This document shows, one piece after another, positions 8,010 through 16,919 of a stretch of 64,000 nucleotides of DNA. The translations under genes and the position numbers were made by a program. Every line of letters begins with the position of its first letter. The stretch's first letter is position 1. Source of the DNA: Curtobacterium sp. MCJR17_055 (GTDB lineage Bacteria > Actinomycetota > Actinomycetes > Actinomycetales > Microbacteriaceae); NCBI RefSeq assembly GCF_003224335.1, contig NZ_QKLF01000002.1, positions 62,001-126,000 of the forward strand, in the 5' to 3' direction. Below the pieces are notes generated by a model that did no database searches, was not told where the DNA came from, and saw nothing but the letters and a program-made list of their open reading frames with translations.

Positions 8010-11000
8010 CTACGCCCGTCGCACCCGCAGGCTGACGATCTCGAACGGCCGGAGCGTCAGCACGACGGGTCCGCCGTCCTCCCACGTCCCGTCGTCGAGC
8101 GGTCGTTCGAGCAGGTCCACCCGGGTGACGCCGGCGACGTCGAACCCGAAGTCCACGCCGACGTCGGTCGCCCGACCGCCGAGCGCCTCGTACAGCCGCA
8201 CGACGACGTCCCCGCTCCGGTCCTCGGCGAGCTTCACGGCCTCGACGAACACCTGCGGCGACGACACGGTGACGAGCGGTTCGACGGCCGTGTCGCCGGG
8301 CACCGTCCGCACCGGCAGGTTGAGCCGGTACCCGGAGTCGGCGGCGTCGAGCACCGAGGCGCCGACGCGCAGCACGGTGCGGAACACGTGGTGCCCCTGG
8401 TCGGCCTCGGGGTCGGGGAACTTCGGCCCGCGCACGAGGGACTCCCGCACCTGGGTGGTGGTCCCGCCGTCCGCCCGGGTGCTCCGCGTGACGTCGTGCC
8501 CGTAGGTCGAGTCGTTCGCGATCGCGACCCCGAAGCCCGGCTCGGCGACGTGCACCCACCGGTGCGCACTCGTCTCGAACCGTGCGAAGTCCCACGAGGT
8601 GTTCTGGTGCGTCGGCCGGTCGATGTGCCCGAACTGGATCTCGCTCGACGCCTGGTCGGCCTTGAGGTCGAGCGGGAACGCCAGCTTGAGGAGCTTCTGC
8701 TGCTCGTGCCAGTCGACCTCGGTCTCGACGACCAGCTCGGGCTGCCCCTCGGCCGCCGTGTACCGGGTGGTCACGGTCGAGCTGCCGAACGGACGGACGA
8801 CGACGAGCGCGTCACCCTCGACCGTGACGCTCGTCGCGGTGAGCGCGGACCCGTGGCGCTGGTACGCCCGGTCGATGTCCCACGCCTCCCACTGGTTCGG
8901 GGTGTCGCGGAACACGGTGTACTCCGCCGCTGCGGCGCCCGGGGCGACGGCGTCCCGCCCGGAGGCCCGGTCCACGAACGACACGACGTGCCCGGCCGCG
9001 TCGACGGTCGCGACGACCGCACCGGTGTCGAAGACGAACCGGTCGCCGTCCGGCTCGGGAGGCACGGCCCGCGCCACGTCGACGGGCGCGGCTCCCAGCG
9101 CGGTCACGCCGTCGGCGACCACCGGGGACGCGTTGAACCGGACCTGCGGGGCGGACGCGGCCGGGCCTCCCGGCCGGTCCGCGGTGGCCGTACCGCCGGT
9201 GGCGAGTGCGGAGGTCGCCGTGCCGATCAGTTCCTCGAGGACACCTGCGACGCGGGCGTACTCGGCCTCCGCGTTCTCGTAGACCCAGGCGATGGACGAG
9301 CCCGGCAGGATGTCGTGGAACTGCTGGAGCAGCACGGTGTGCCAGGCCGACTCGAGTTCGTCGTACGGGTACGCCTGCCCGAGCCGGACGGCCGCGGTGG
9401 AGGCCCAGAGCTCGGCCTCGCGGAGCAGGTGCTCGGAGCGGCGGTTGCCCTGCTTCGTGCGGACCTGCGACGTGTACGTGCCGCGGTGGAACTCGAGGTA
9501 CATCTCCCCGGACCAGACGCCGGGGGTGGGCAGCGCCCGTTCCAGCTCCTCGAACACCTGCGCCGGCGTGCCGAGGTCGACGCGGGGCGAGCCGTCCAGG
9601 TCGTGCTGGCGTCGGGCTGCGGCGACCATCTCGCGGGTCGGGCCACCACCGCCGTCACCGAAGCCGTAGAGCAGCATCGAGGTGTTCGCGACGCCGCGCT
9701 CCTTGTTCTGGCGCTCCCCCCGGTGCAGGTCCGCGGGCGAGACGTCGGAGTTGTACGTGTCCGCCGGGGGCAGGTGCGTGAGGACCCGGGAGCCGTCGAT
9801 GCCCTCCCACAGGAACGACGTGTGCGGGATGACGTTCGTCTCGTTCCACGACGGCTTCTGCGTGACGAACCACTTCGACCCCGCGGCGCGCACGATCTGC
9901 GGGAGCGCGCCGGTGTACCCGAACGAGTCGGGGAGCCAGGCCTCGGGGGTGTCGATGCCGAACTCCTCGAGGAAGAACCGCTTGCCGGCGACGAACTGCC
10001 GGGCCAGGGCCTCACCACCGGGCAGGTTCGTGTCGGACTCGACCCACATGCCGCCGACCGGGATCCACCGCCCCTCGGCGACGCGCTGCTTGATCCTGCC
10101 GAACACCTCCGGGTACTCGTCCCGCATCCAGGCGTACTGCTGGGCGGACGAGCACGCGAACGTGAAGTCGGGGTCGCGGTCCATCAGGTCGAGCACGTTG
10201 GAGAACGTGCGGGCGCACTTGCGCTTCGTCTCCCGCACCGGCCAGAGCCAGGCGGAGTCGATGTGCGCGTGCCCGACGGCGATCGCGCGGTGCGCAGCAG
10301 CACTGGCGGGCACGGCGAGCGCCGTCGCCAGCACGGCGCGGGCGTCGGCGGCGGTCCCGGCCACGTCGTCGGGGTCGAGTGCGTCCGCAGCCCGTTCGAG
10401 CACGCGGAGCACGTCGGCGCCGCGGGTGCCGTCGGTCGGGAGCTCGGCCATGAGACCGCGCAGCACCCAGAGGTCCTGCTGCAGCTCCCACACGGTGTCG
10501 TCGCGTTCGACGACCTCGAGTGCGCGCAGGCGGTAGATCGGGACGTCGCCGGCGGTGTGCTTCGAGCCGAGCGGGGTGGCGCCCTGGAAGTCGTCGCCGC
10601 CGATGTCGGGGTTCGCGCCGGCCTCGACGTAGAGCTCGAACGACTCCCCCGGGCCGACCTGCAGCGGGACGGTGTCGTTGCGCGGCTCGATGGCCTTGAT
10701 GGTGGAGCCGTCCGGGCGGAACGCGAGCCCTTCGGCCTGGAACCCGGGCTGGCGCTTGCTGAACCCGAGGTCGACGAGGAGCTCGGCGGTGGTGCCGTCC
10801 GCCGTGCCGAAGTCCGCGGGCACGGTGCCGGTGACCCGGAACCACGTGGTGCCCCACGGTCGGGCGCCCCACGGCTCGCCGACCGTGAACGGCGTGTACG
10901 TCTGCTGCACGGCCTCGGCGAAGGGCACCGGTTCGTCCGGCACCTGCCAGGCCTCGATCGTCACCGGCGATGCCCGTCGGTGGACGTTCGGGTCGACGCG

Positions 11001-11054
11001 GTCCCGCACGAGTCGCGCGATGCGGGCCTCGACGAGCGGTTCGTCCTGGTGCAT
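8010..11054 (-). CDS. GH38 alpha-mannosidase
   Basis: Cytoplasmic zinc-dependent retaining alpha-mannosidase of glycoside hydrolase family 38, 1014 residues, no signal peptide. An N-terminal beta-sandwich precedes the catalytic barrel. HAHIDSAWLWP at 262-272 carries the Zn ligands His264 and Asp266, and AWLPDSFGYTG at 372-382 carries the nucleophile Asp376. The C-terminal half is the usual GH38 beta domains. AAAGGA stands before the ATG at 11054. It is the last gene of the solute-binding protein-permease-permease operon, 46 bases after the permease, so it most likely degrades the mannosides that the transporter brings in. Confidence 0.95.
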   Translation of the reverse strand: MHQDEPLVEARIARLVRDRVDPNVHRRASPVTIEAWQVPDEPVPFAEAVQQTYTPFTVGEPWGARPWGTTWFRVTGTVPADFGTADGTTAELLVDLGFSKRQPGFQAEGLAFRPDGSTIKAIEPRNDTVPLQVGPGESFELYVEAGANPDIGGDDFQGATPLGSKHTAGDVPIYRLRALEVVERDDTVWELQQDLWVLRGLMAELPTDGTRGADVLRVLERAADALDPDDVAGTAADARAVLATALAVPASAAAHRAIAVGHAHIDSAWLWPVRETKRKCARTFSNVLDLMDRDPDFTFACSSAQQYAWMRDEYPEVFGRIKQRVAEGRWIPVGGMWVESDTNLPGGEALARQFVAGKRFFLEEFGIDTPEAWLPDSFGYTGALPQIVRAAGSKWFVTQKPSWNETNVIPHTSFLWEGIDGSRVLTHLPPADTYNSDVSPADLHRGERQNKERGVANTSMLLYGFGDGGGGPTREMVAAARRQHDLDGSPRVDLGTPAQVFEELERALPTPGVWSGEMYLEFHRGTYTSQVRTKQGNRRSEHLLREAELWASTAAVRLGQAYPYDELESAWHTVLLQQFHDILPGSSIAWVYENAEAEYARVAGVLEELIGTATSALATGGTATADRPGGPAASAPQVRFNASPVVADGVTALGAAPVDVARAVPPEPDGDRFVFDTGAVVATVDAAGHVVSFVDRASGRDAVAPGAAAAEYTVFRDTPNQWEAWDIDRAYQRHGSALTATSVTVEGDALVVVRPFGSSTVTTRYTAAEGQPELVVETEVDWHEQQKLLKLAFPLDLKADQASSEIQFGHIDRPTHQNTSWDFARFETSAHRWVHVAEPGFGVAIANDSTYGHDVTRSTRADGGTTTQVRESLVRGPKFPDPEADQGHHVFRTVLRVGASVLDAADSGYRLNLPVRTVPGDTAVEPLVTVSSPQVFVEAVKLAEDRSGDVVVRLYEALGGRATDVGVDFGFDVAGVTRVDLLERPLDDGTWEDGGPVVLTLRPFEIVSLRVRRA

Positions 11055-11100
11055 GAGGGTCCTTTCGTTCCGCGTGGTGAGCGCGGCTGGGGTGCGGTGG

Positions 11101-12000
11101 TCAGCCCTTGATGCCGCCGGCGAGGGCGTTGCCCCCGCCGAGGCCGCGGGACACGAGCACGTAGAGGGCGATGACGGGCACGGAGTAGACGATCGAGAAC
11201 GCGGCGAGCTGCCCGTACGCGACGGCCCCGTTCTGACCGAAGAAGTTGAAGATGCTCACCGCGGCGGGCACCTTGTCGGGCGAGAGCAGCAGGACGAAGG
11301 GGACGAAGAAGTTCCCCCACGCCTGGATGAACACGAAGATGAACACCACGGCGATGCCGGGTCGCATGAGCGGCACGACGATGCGGGTGAGCGTCGTGAA
11401 CATCGAGGCGCCGTCGGTCCAGGCCGCTTCCTCCAGCGAGATCGGCACCGAGTCCATGAAGTTCTTCGCCATCCAGATCGCCATCGGCAGGCTGGTCGCG
11501 GCGAGGAAGAAGACGCAGCCCCAGATGTTGTCGATGAGGTTGAGCGACACGAAGAGCGCGTAGACGGGGACCATCATCGCGGTGATGGGCAGACCGGTGC
11601 CGAACAGGATGCTGTACAGGAACGGCTTGTTCACGCGCAGCTTGTACCGGGACAGCGGGTACGCGGCGAGGAGCGCGGCGACGACCGTCGCGACGGCCGT
11701 GCCACCGGAGAGCAGCAGACTGTTCGCGAGCGGGATGAACGACAGCTCCGGGGTGAGCACCTGGGTGAAGTTGTCGAGCGTGAACTGCGACGGCAGCTTC
11801 ACCGACAGCGACGCCTGCGTGTCCACCGATGCGAGCACGAGCCAGAGCAGCGGCACCGCGAAGCACACCGCGATGACGAGCAGGACGATGTTCGACACCC
11901 ACCGGAGGGTGCGACCCCGGGGCGAGGTCATGTGGACCGCGCCCGGGGCGGTCACCGAGCGGGTGACGTTCGAGACCGGACGGTCAGCGGTGAGGGCCAT
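11101..12000 (-). CDS. ABC sugar permease, MalG type
   Basis: Inner-membrane permease subunit of a CUT1 carbohydrate ABC importer, 299 residues with about six membrane helices. The EAA loop that contacts the ATPase is present (EEAAWTDGASMFTTLTRIVVPLMRPG region, near residues 195-220). The start is ATG 12000, two bases after the stop of the partner permease. A cognate ATPase is not encoded in the operon; actinobacterial CUT1 systems often share one MsiK-type ATPase, which is inferred here. Confidence 0.93.
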   Translation of the reverse strand: MALTADRPVSNVTRSVTAPGAVHMTSPRGRTLRWVSNIVLLVIAVCFAVPLLWLVLASVDTQASLSVKLPSQFTLDNFTQVLTPELSFIPLANSLLLSGGTAVATVVAALLAAYPLSRYKLRVNKPFLYSILFGTGLPITAMMVPVYALFVSLNLIDNIWGCVFFLAATSLPMAIWMAKNFMDSVPISLEEAAWTDGASMFTTLTRIVVPLMRPGIAVVFIFVFIQAWGNFFVPFVLLLSPDKVPAAVSIFNFFGQNGAVAYGQLAAFSIVYSVPVIALYVLVSRGLGGGNALAGGIKG

Positions 12001-12002
12001 GG

Positions 12003-12953
12003 TCAGTCCACCTCCGGCTTCAGTGCCTTGATGTAGATGATCGAGAAGACCGCGCCGACCACGAGCAGGATGGTCGCGATCGCCGTCCCGAAGCCGAGCT
12101 GCGAGAACTGGAACGCCTCCTGGTACGCCAGGATCGGCAGGGTCGACGAGTTCGTGCCCGGTCCGCCGCCCGTCATCACGAAGATGAGGGTGAAGACCGA
12201 CAGGGTCTGCAACGTCGTGAGCATGAGGTTCGTCGAGATGCTGCGGCGGATGACCGGCAGCGTGATGTAGACGAGACGCTGCCAGCCGGTGGCGCCGTCG
12301 ACCTCGGCGGACTCGGTGATCTCCTCGGGGACCTCCTGCACGGCGGCCGAGTAGACGAGCATCGAGAACGCCGTCCCGCGCCAGACGTTCGCGAGGATGA
12401 CCGCGATCATCGGGTACGTGTAGAGCCAGTTCGGCCCGCTGACGCCGAGCGACGCGAGGAACGTGTTCAGCGTCCCCTCGTCGTGGAAGAACGCGTACGC
12501 CGCGAACGAGGCGACGATCTCGGGCAGCACCCACGCGGCGACGACGAAGGTGCCGACGACGCCGCGGACGACCCGGTTCGCGCTGCGCATGAGCAGCGCG
12601 AGGCCGAGGCCGAGCACGTTCTGCCCCACCACCGCCGAGGCGATGAGGAACACGATCGTCAGGACCACGGACTTCGGGAAGTCCGGGTCCTGGAAGAGCT
12701 CGACGTAGTTCTGGAAGCCGACGAACTGCTGGTCCGCGGCGTCGATGCCGGTCAGCGCCGCGTTCGTGAAGGAGCCGTAGAACGACGAGATGACCGGCCC
12801 GAGCAGGAACACGACGAGCAGGACGACGGCGGGCAGGAGCGGGACGACGCGCGTCGCGTTCCGCATCGGGCGCCGCTTCCGCGGCGAGGGTGGGTCGGCG
12901 CGGTTCGGCGAACCGGGGGCCGACAGCGTCGGCGCGAGGGGGGTGCTGGACAC
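12003..12953 (-). CDS. ABC sugar permease, MalF type
   Basis: Partner permease of the same CUT1 importer, 316 residues, with an N-terminal Pro-rich cytoplasmic tail (about 1-30) and about six membrane helices starting near VVPLLPAVVLLVVFLLGP. An EAA-like loop (ESAEVDGATGWQRLVYITLPVIRRS region) is visible. I start at GTG 12953 because GGAAGG lies eight bases upstream; the frame stays open further up but without a ribosome site. It is preceded by a hairpin that separates it from the binding-protein gene. Confidence 0.92.
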   Translation of the reverse strand: MSSTPLAPTLSAPGSPNRADPPSPRKRRPMRNATRVVPLLPAVVLLVVFLLGPVISSFYGSFTNAALTGIDAADQQFVGFQNYVELFQDPDFPKSVVLTIVFLIASAVVGQNVLGLGLALLMRSANRVVRGVVGTFVVAAWVLPEIVASFAAYAFFHDEGTLNTFLASLGVSGPNWLYTYPMIAVILANVWRGTAFSMLVYSAAVQEVPEEITESAEVDGATGWQRLVYITLPVIRRSISTNLMLTTLQTLSVFTLIFVMTGGGPGTNSSTLPILAYQEAFQFSQLGFGTAIATILLVVGAVFSIIYIKALKPEVD

Positions 12954-13000
12954 GGTGGATGCCTTCCGGGTGCGGAGAGGGTTCCGGAGATGGGGGCTGT

Positions 13001-13036
13001 CGGGAGGCGCGGGGCGGACGGGCACCGCGCCTCCCG
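13001..13036 (-). terminator. Hairpin between binding-protein and permease genes
   Basis: CGGGAGGCGCGG (13001-13012) pairs perfectly with CCGCGCCTCCCG (13025-13036) over a 12-base loop. It stands between the stop of the binding-protein gene and the start of the first permease. In ABC operons such a hairpin commonly protects or partly terminates the transcript so that the binding protein is made in excess. That role is inferred. Confidence 0.65.
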
Positions 13037-13053
13037 TCAGGTGGTGCGGGCGG

Positions 13054-14409
13054 TCAGCCGGCGACGGTGGCGTCCTTGCCGACGACGCCCTCGACGGCCT
13101 TGTCGTAGACCGCCGCTGCCTCGGCGGGCGACTGCTGACCGGTCATCACGGACTCCATCGCGACCTGGATGGCGTTCGAGACCTGTGCGTACTCGCTCGT
13201 CGCCGGACGGAAGTTCGTGTGCTCCACGAGCCCGGAGAAGAACTCGAAGGTCGGGTTCGCGCCGGTGTACGCCGGGTCCTCGGCGACGTCCTTGCGGACG
13301 GCGATCTGGCTGTTCTCCGAGTCGTACTTGATGGAGCCGTCCTTGTCGAGGAACATCGTGATGAAGTCGAACGCGTCCTGCGGGTTCCCCGACTTCGAAC
13401 CGACCGCGAGCGTCCAACCGCCGGACATCGAGTTGTAGCCCGGTTCCTGGCCGTTCTGCGTCGGGAAGGGCGCCTGACCCATCACGTCGTTCCACTCGGC
13501 CCACGGGGCGGTGCCGGACTCCAGCCAGGTGCCGGACTGCCACGAACCGTCGAGGTCGATCGCGAGCTTGCCCTCCGGCAGCCACGTCTGCGTGATCGTC
13601 GTCCCGATGTTGGTGTCGAGGGCCTGCTGCGGCGTGGGCCCGAGGTCGCCCTGGTAGACGTCCTCGATGAACTGCAGCGAGTCCTGGAACTGCTCCGAGC
13701 CGACGACCCACTTGCCGTCGCGGTACAGCGTGTTGCCGTCGCCGTCCGCGCCGTAGAGCAGCATCTCGAAGCCCTGCATGGTCGAGGCCTCGCCCTGCGC
13801 CTTGCCGGAGTAGATGTTGAACGGGATGACGTCCGGCTGCTGCTCCTTGATGGTCTTCGCGGCGGCGAGGACGTCGTCCCAGGTCTCCGGCTTCCACGGC
13901 ACGGGCAGACCGGCCTTCTCGAAGATCTCCTTGTTGTACCAGAGCGCACGGGTGTCGGTGCCCATCGGGACGCCGTAGATCTTGCCGTCCTCCCCCTCAC
14001 CCGCCTGCTTCGCGTTGTCGTAGAACTGGTCCCACTCGTCCCACTTCTCGGTGAACCGGTCGATCGGCTGCAGGTAGCCGGCATCGGCGTCGGCCTTGAT
14101 GCGGAACGTGTCCTCGTAGATGACGTCGGGCGCGGTCGCGGGTGCCCGGTTCATCAGCGCGAGCTTCGTGGCGTAGTCGTCCTCCTGCGCCTGGATCGGG
14201 ACGAGTTCGACCTCCTTGCCGGGGTTCGCCTCCTCGTACTCCTTCTTGACGACCTTCATCTGGGCGTCGAGCTGCTGGAAGGCGCCGAACTTCTGGTAGG
14301 CGATCTTGATCGTGTCGCTCGAGGCGGACCCCGAGCTCGAGCAGCCGGCGAGTCCGACCGAGGCGACGGCCACGGCGGCGAATCCGGCGATGATGCGGGT
14401 GCGTTTCAT
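13054..14409 (-). CDS. Extracellular sugar-binding lipoprotein of CUT1 ABC importer
   Basis: Solute-binding protein of family 1, 451 residues, anchored to the outer face of the membrane. The signal peptide ends in a lipobox SVGLAGC (Cys near residue 23) followed by a Ser/Gly linker. The mature part has the usual ligand-binding motifs, for example VPMGTDTRALWYNKEIFEKAGL and the WQSGTW / GGWTLAVGSKSGNPQDAFDF stretch of family members. AAAGGAG precedes the ATG at 14409. First gene of the operon; the GH38 enzyme at its end points to alpha-mannosides as ligand, which is an inference. Confidence 0.93.
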   Translation of the reverse strand: MKRTRIIAGFAAVAVASVGLAGCSSSGSASSDTIKIAYQKFGAFQQLDAQMKVVKKEYEEANPGKEVELVPIQAQEDDYATKLALMNRAPATAPDVIYEDTFRIKADADAGYLQPIDRFTEKWDEWDQFYDNAKQAGEGEDGKIYGVPMGTDTRALWYNKEIFEKAGLPVPWKPETWDDVLAAAKTIKEQQPDVIPFNIYSGKAQGEASTMQGFEMLLYGADGDGNTLYRDGKWVVGSEQFQDSLQFIEDVYQGDLGPTPQQALDTNIGTTITQTWLPEGKLAIDLDGSWQSGTWLESGTAPWAEWNDVMGQAPFPTQNGQEPGYNSMSGGWTLAVGSKSGNPQDAFDFITMFLDKDGSIKYDSENSQIAVRKDVAEDPAYTGANPTFEFFSGLVEHTNFRPATSEYAQVSNAIQVAMESVMTGQQSPAEAAAVYDKAVEGVVGKDATVAG

Positions 14410-14465
14410 CGGTGCTCCTTTGCACGGGTGAAGGTCGCGGACTCCGTTGCCCGCGTTGCCGGTTT

Positions 14466-14497
14466 AGTCCATCGTATGGATTTGAACGTTGTCAAGC
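14466..14497 (-). promoter_or_regulatory. Promoter and possible LacI-type operator of the mannoside operon
   Basis: On the minus strand a perfect -35 TTGACA (14495-14490) is followed after 17-18 bases by a weak -10 (ATGGAC or TGGACT, around 14466-14472). The -35 runs into an AACGTT-centred sequence resembling the CG-centred operators of LacI-family regulators, and TCCAT-ACG-ATGGA lies over the -10. Local A+T is clearly higher than in surrounding DNA. Which regulator binds is unknown. Confidence 0.5.
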
Positions 14498-14643
14498 GTT
14501 CGACGGGAAGCGCGTCCGGTTCGTGACCTGCGCGTGGCGGGGGCGGTCCGGTCCGGCTTGGTTCGCGCTGCGCGACGTTCTCCGCGTCAGCGAGCACGAA
14601 CGGTGTCGCTGCGCGCGAAGCGGCCCGTCGGCTCGACTGCGAC

Positions 14644-14666
14644 CGGCCCGGGTCCGTGCCGGGCCC
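14644..14666 (-). terminator. GC hairpin after phzF-like gene
   Basis: GGCCCGG (14645-14651) pairs with CCGGGCC (14659-14665) with a 7-base loop, within a run of CCCGGG repeats just after the stop of the gene at 14683. Alternative foldings of the repeat are possible. Apart from this and the promoter at 14466-14497, the 14410-14682 gap shows nothing I can support. Confidence 0.4.
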
Positions 14667-14682
14667 GGGCCCGGGTGCGCGG

Positions 14683-15534
14683 CTACCGGATCGGGGTCGC
14701 CCCGCCGGTGACGGTGACGCCGCCGCTCGCAGGCACGTCGACGAGCAGCACGCTCGGCCGTCCGACGTGCCGCCCCTGCCGGATCACGACCCGGTCACCC
14801 GGCACGGCTACGCCGGTCTCCTGCAGGTACGCCCCGACGGATGCGGCGGCCGATCCCGTCGCCGGGTCCTCCGTGATGCGGCCGACCGGGAAGAGGTTCC
14901 GCGCCTCGTACTCCCCCGGTGTCACCGGGTGCAGCACGGTCACGGTCGCCGGCCAGCCGCTCTGTCGCATGAGGTCGGCGAGCGCCTCCGGGGCGAACCG
15001 GAACTGGTGGAACAGGTCCGCGTCGGCGAGGACGAGCACGGGGTGCCAGTTGCCGGCGAAGGCCTCGAGGGGCGGGTGCGCCGCGTCGAGGTCGTCCGGC
15101 ACGAGTCCGAGCAGGTCGAGCAGCGTCAGCAGCCGGTCGTCGGGCAGCGGCCGGGTCGCGGGCTCGACGCTCGTCATCGCGACCTGTACGACGCCCGCGG
15201 ACAGGACCGTGTCGAGCACGACGTCGCCCGACCGTGTGACGAACACCCGCTGCCCGGGCCCCTGCCGCTCGGCGATCGCCACCGCGAGCGCGACCGTCGC
15301 GTGGCCGCAGAACGGCACCTCCGCGGCCGGGGAGAAGTAGCGCACCCGGACCCGGTCCCCGTCCGACCCGGTGACGAAGGCGGTCTCGGAGTACCCGACC
15401 CGCTGCGCGATCGCGAGCATCTCGTCGTCGGTGAGGGCCGCGGCGTCGAGGACGACCCCGGCCGGGTTGCCGCCGTGCGCACCGGCCTGCGGGTCGGCGA
15501 ACGCGGTGTACCGGAGGACCTCGACGTGCTGCAC
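14683..15534 (-). CDS. PhzF family isomerase-like protein
   Basis: PhzF-type diaminopimelate-epimerase fold, 283 residues. The family start motif (YTAFADPQAGAHGGNPAGVV), the catalytic Glu50 in GYSETAFV, PFCGHATVA near 110 and EDPATGSAAASVGAYL in the second domain are all present. Members outside phenazine producers have unknown substrates, and no other phenazine gene is here, so phenazine synthesis is not implied. It lies between the mannoside operon and the ROK gene, all on the minus strand; its own promoter was not identified. Confidence 0.88.
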   Translation of the reverse strand: MQHVEVLRYTAFADPQAGAHGGNPAGVVLDAAALTDDEMLAIAQRVGYSETAFVTGSDGDRVRVRYFSPAAEVPFCGHATVALAVAIAERQGPGQRVFVTRSGDVVLDTVLSAGVVQVAMTSVEPATRPLPDDRLLTLLDLLGLVPDDLDAAHPPLEAFAGNWHPVLVLADADLFHQFRFAPEALADLMRQSGWPATVTVLHPVTPGEYEARNLFPVGRITEDPATGSAAASVGAYLQETGVAVPGDRVVIRQGRHVGRPSVLLVDVPASGGVTVTGGATPIR

Positions 15535-15563
15535 GGTCCGAGGCTACCGAGCGTGCGCGACCC

Positions 15564-16838
15564 TCAGTGCGCGATGAGCAACGTGCTCGCGCGCGGCGAC
15601 AGCGCCGCGTCGAGCACCAGGCAGGCCGCCCCGACCGCGGCCACGTCCGCCCCGCGCTGGCTCTCGACCACGGTCACGGGGTGCTTCGGGACGAGGATCG
15701 GCGACCCGGCGATCGCCGCCGTCGCCGCCGGGAGGGCAGCGGGTGCGATCCGCGACCAGAACGGCCCGCCGAAGACGACCCGGTCCACGTCGAGGAGGTT
15801 GACGATGACGACCACCGCCCGTCCCATCACCGTGCCGACCTCGGCCGCGAACGCCGACGCGACCGGGTCGCCGGCCGCGACCGCGTCCCCGAGCGCGTCC
15901 CACGCCCGGTCGACGGCCGCGAGGTCGACCCCGGCGTCCACCCCGTCGCCCGCGAGCTCGTCCACGGCCCCGAGCGGGACGCCACGATCCGCCGCGATCC
16001 GCACGAGCCGGTCGGGCGTCACGGTGGCTCCGACCTCGCCACGCGCACCCTCGCCGTCGGGCGTGCCGGCGAGGCTCCCCTGGTCGACCATGATGTGTCC
16101 GGCGTCCCCGGCGTTCGCCCCGGACCCGCGGACGGGCTCGTGGTCGATGACGAGCCCGACGCCGAACCCGGTGCCGAAGTACACGAACGCGAAGTCCCGC
16201 GCCGCTGCCTCCCGCGCCAGGAACAACTCGCCGACCGCCGCGGCGGTGACGTCCTTCTCGAGGAGCACGGGGTACCCGGTCGCGTCCCCGAGGGCGTCCC
16301 GGAGCGCCACGTCCCGCCACCGCGGCAGGAACGGCGGGTCGAGCACGATGCCGGCGGCCGCGTCGATCGGCCCCGGCGAGGCGACCCCGACCCCGAGCAC
16401 GTCGTCGGGGTCGACGTCGGCGCGACGGACGAGTTCGTCGACCGCGGACGCCATCGTCCGGATCACCTGCTCCGGGTCCTCGGCGCTCGGGGTCGACGTG
16501 GTGGCCTCGGCCACCACCGCACCCGCCAGGTCGAGCAGCACGTACGTGACGACCGCGGGGTCGACGTGCACCCCGACGGCGAAGCGGCTGCGGGCCTCCA
16601 GACGGAGGATCGTGCGCGGCTTGCCGCGCCCGGACACCACCGTGCCGGACTCGACGATCATGCCGCCGTCGATGAGGTACCGGGTGACGTTCGAGACCGT
16701 CTGCGGGCTGAGGCCGGTGCGGGCCGCGAGTTCGACGCGGCTGAGCCCGTCGGGTGAGCGACGGACGGCGTCGAGCACGACCGTGCGGTTGAAGCCGCCC
16801 AGCGACGGCAGGTTCGCCCCACGTCGATGCTCCGCCAC
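15564..16838 (-). CDS. ROK family transcriptional regulator
   Basis: 424 residues with an N-terminal winged helix-turn-helix (about 19-62, GLSRVELAARTGLSPQTVSNV) and a C-terminal ROK sugar-kinase-like domain (ASPGPID 153-159, catalytic-type Asp196, FGTGFGVGL 221-229, GDAGH 244-248). The cysteine cluster that binds zinc in most ROK proteins is missing: the expected CxCGxxGC region (about 260-272) has no cysteine. It probably acts as a sugar-responsive repressor; the nearby mannoside operon is the obvious candidate target. The start is GTG 16838, chosen because it directly precedes the conserved N-terminus; no strong ribosome site, so possibly leaderless. Confidence 0.87.
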   Translation of the reverse strand: MAEHRRGANLPSLGGFNRTVVLDAVRRSPDGLSRVELAARTGLSPQTVSNVTRYLIDGGMIVESGTVVSGRGKPRTILRLEARSRFAVGVHVDPAVVTYVLLDLAGAVVAEATTSTPSAEDPEQVIRTMASAVDELVRRADVDPDDVLGVGVASPGPIDAAAGIVLDPPFLPRWRDVALRDALGDATGYPVLLEKDVTAAAVGELFLAREAAARDFAFVYFGTGFGVGLVIDHEPVRGSGANAGDAGHIMVDQGSLAGTPDGEGARGEVGATVTPDRLVRIAADRGVPLGAVDELAGDGVDAGVDLAAVDRAWDALGDAVAAGDPVASAFAAEVGTVMGRAVVVIVNLLDVDRVVFGGPFWSRIAPAALPAATAAIAGSPILVPKHPVTVVESQRGADVAAVGAACLVLDAALSPRASTLLIAH

Positions 16839-16919
16839 CCGAGCGACGATACCGCCGGAGCACGCTGCCTCCGTCGCACCGCTGGCATCCGACCCGCCCG
16901 CACCGTTAGCCTGACCGAC

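Noticed and set aside
7842..11111. Very long open frame on the plus strand
   Set aside because: It lies antisense to the GH38 gene and its translation is Arg/Gly/Val low-complexity with no family match; a high-GC shadow.
14683..15534. Phenazine biosynthesis
   Set aside because: A lone PhzF-family gene does not imply phenazine; no phzA/B/D/E is in the window, and the PdxH-like gene is far away.
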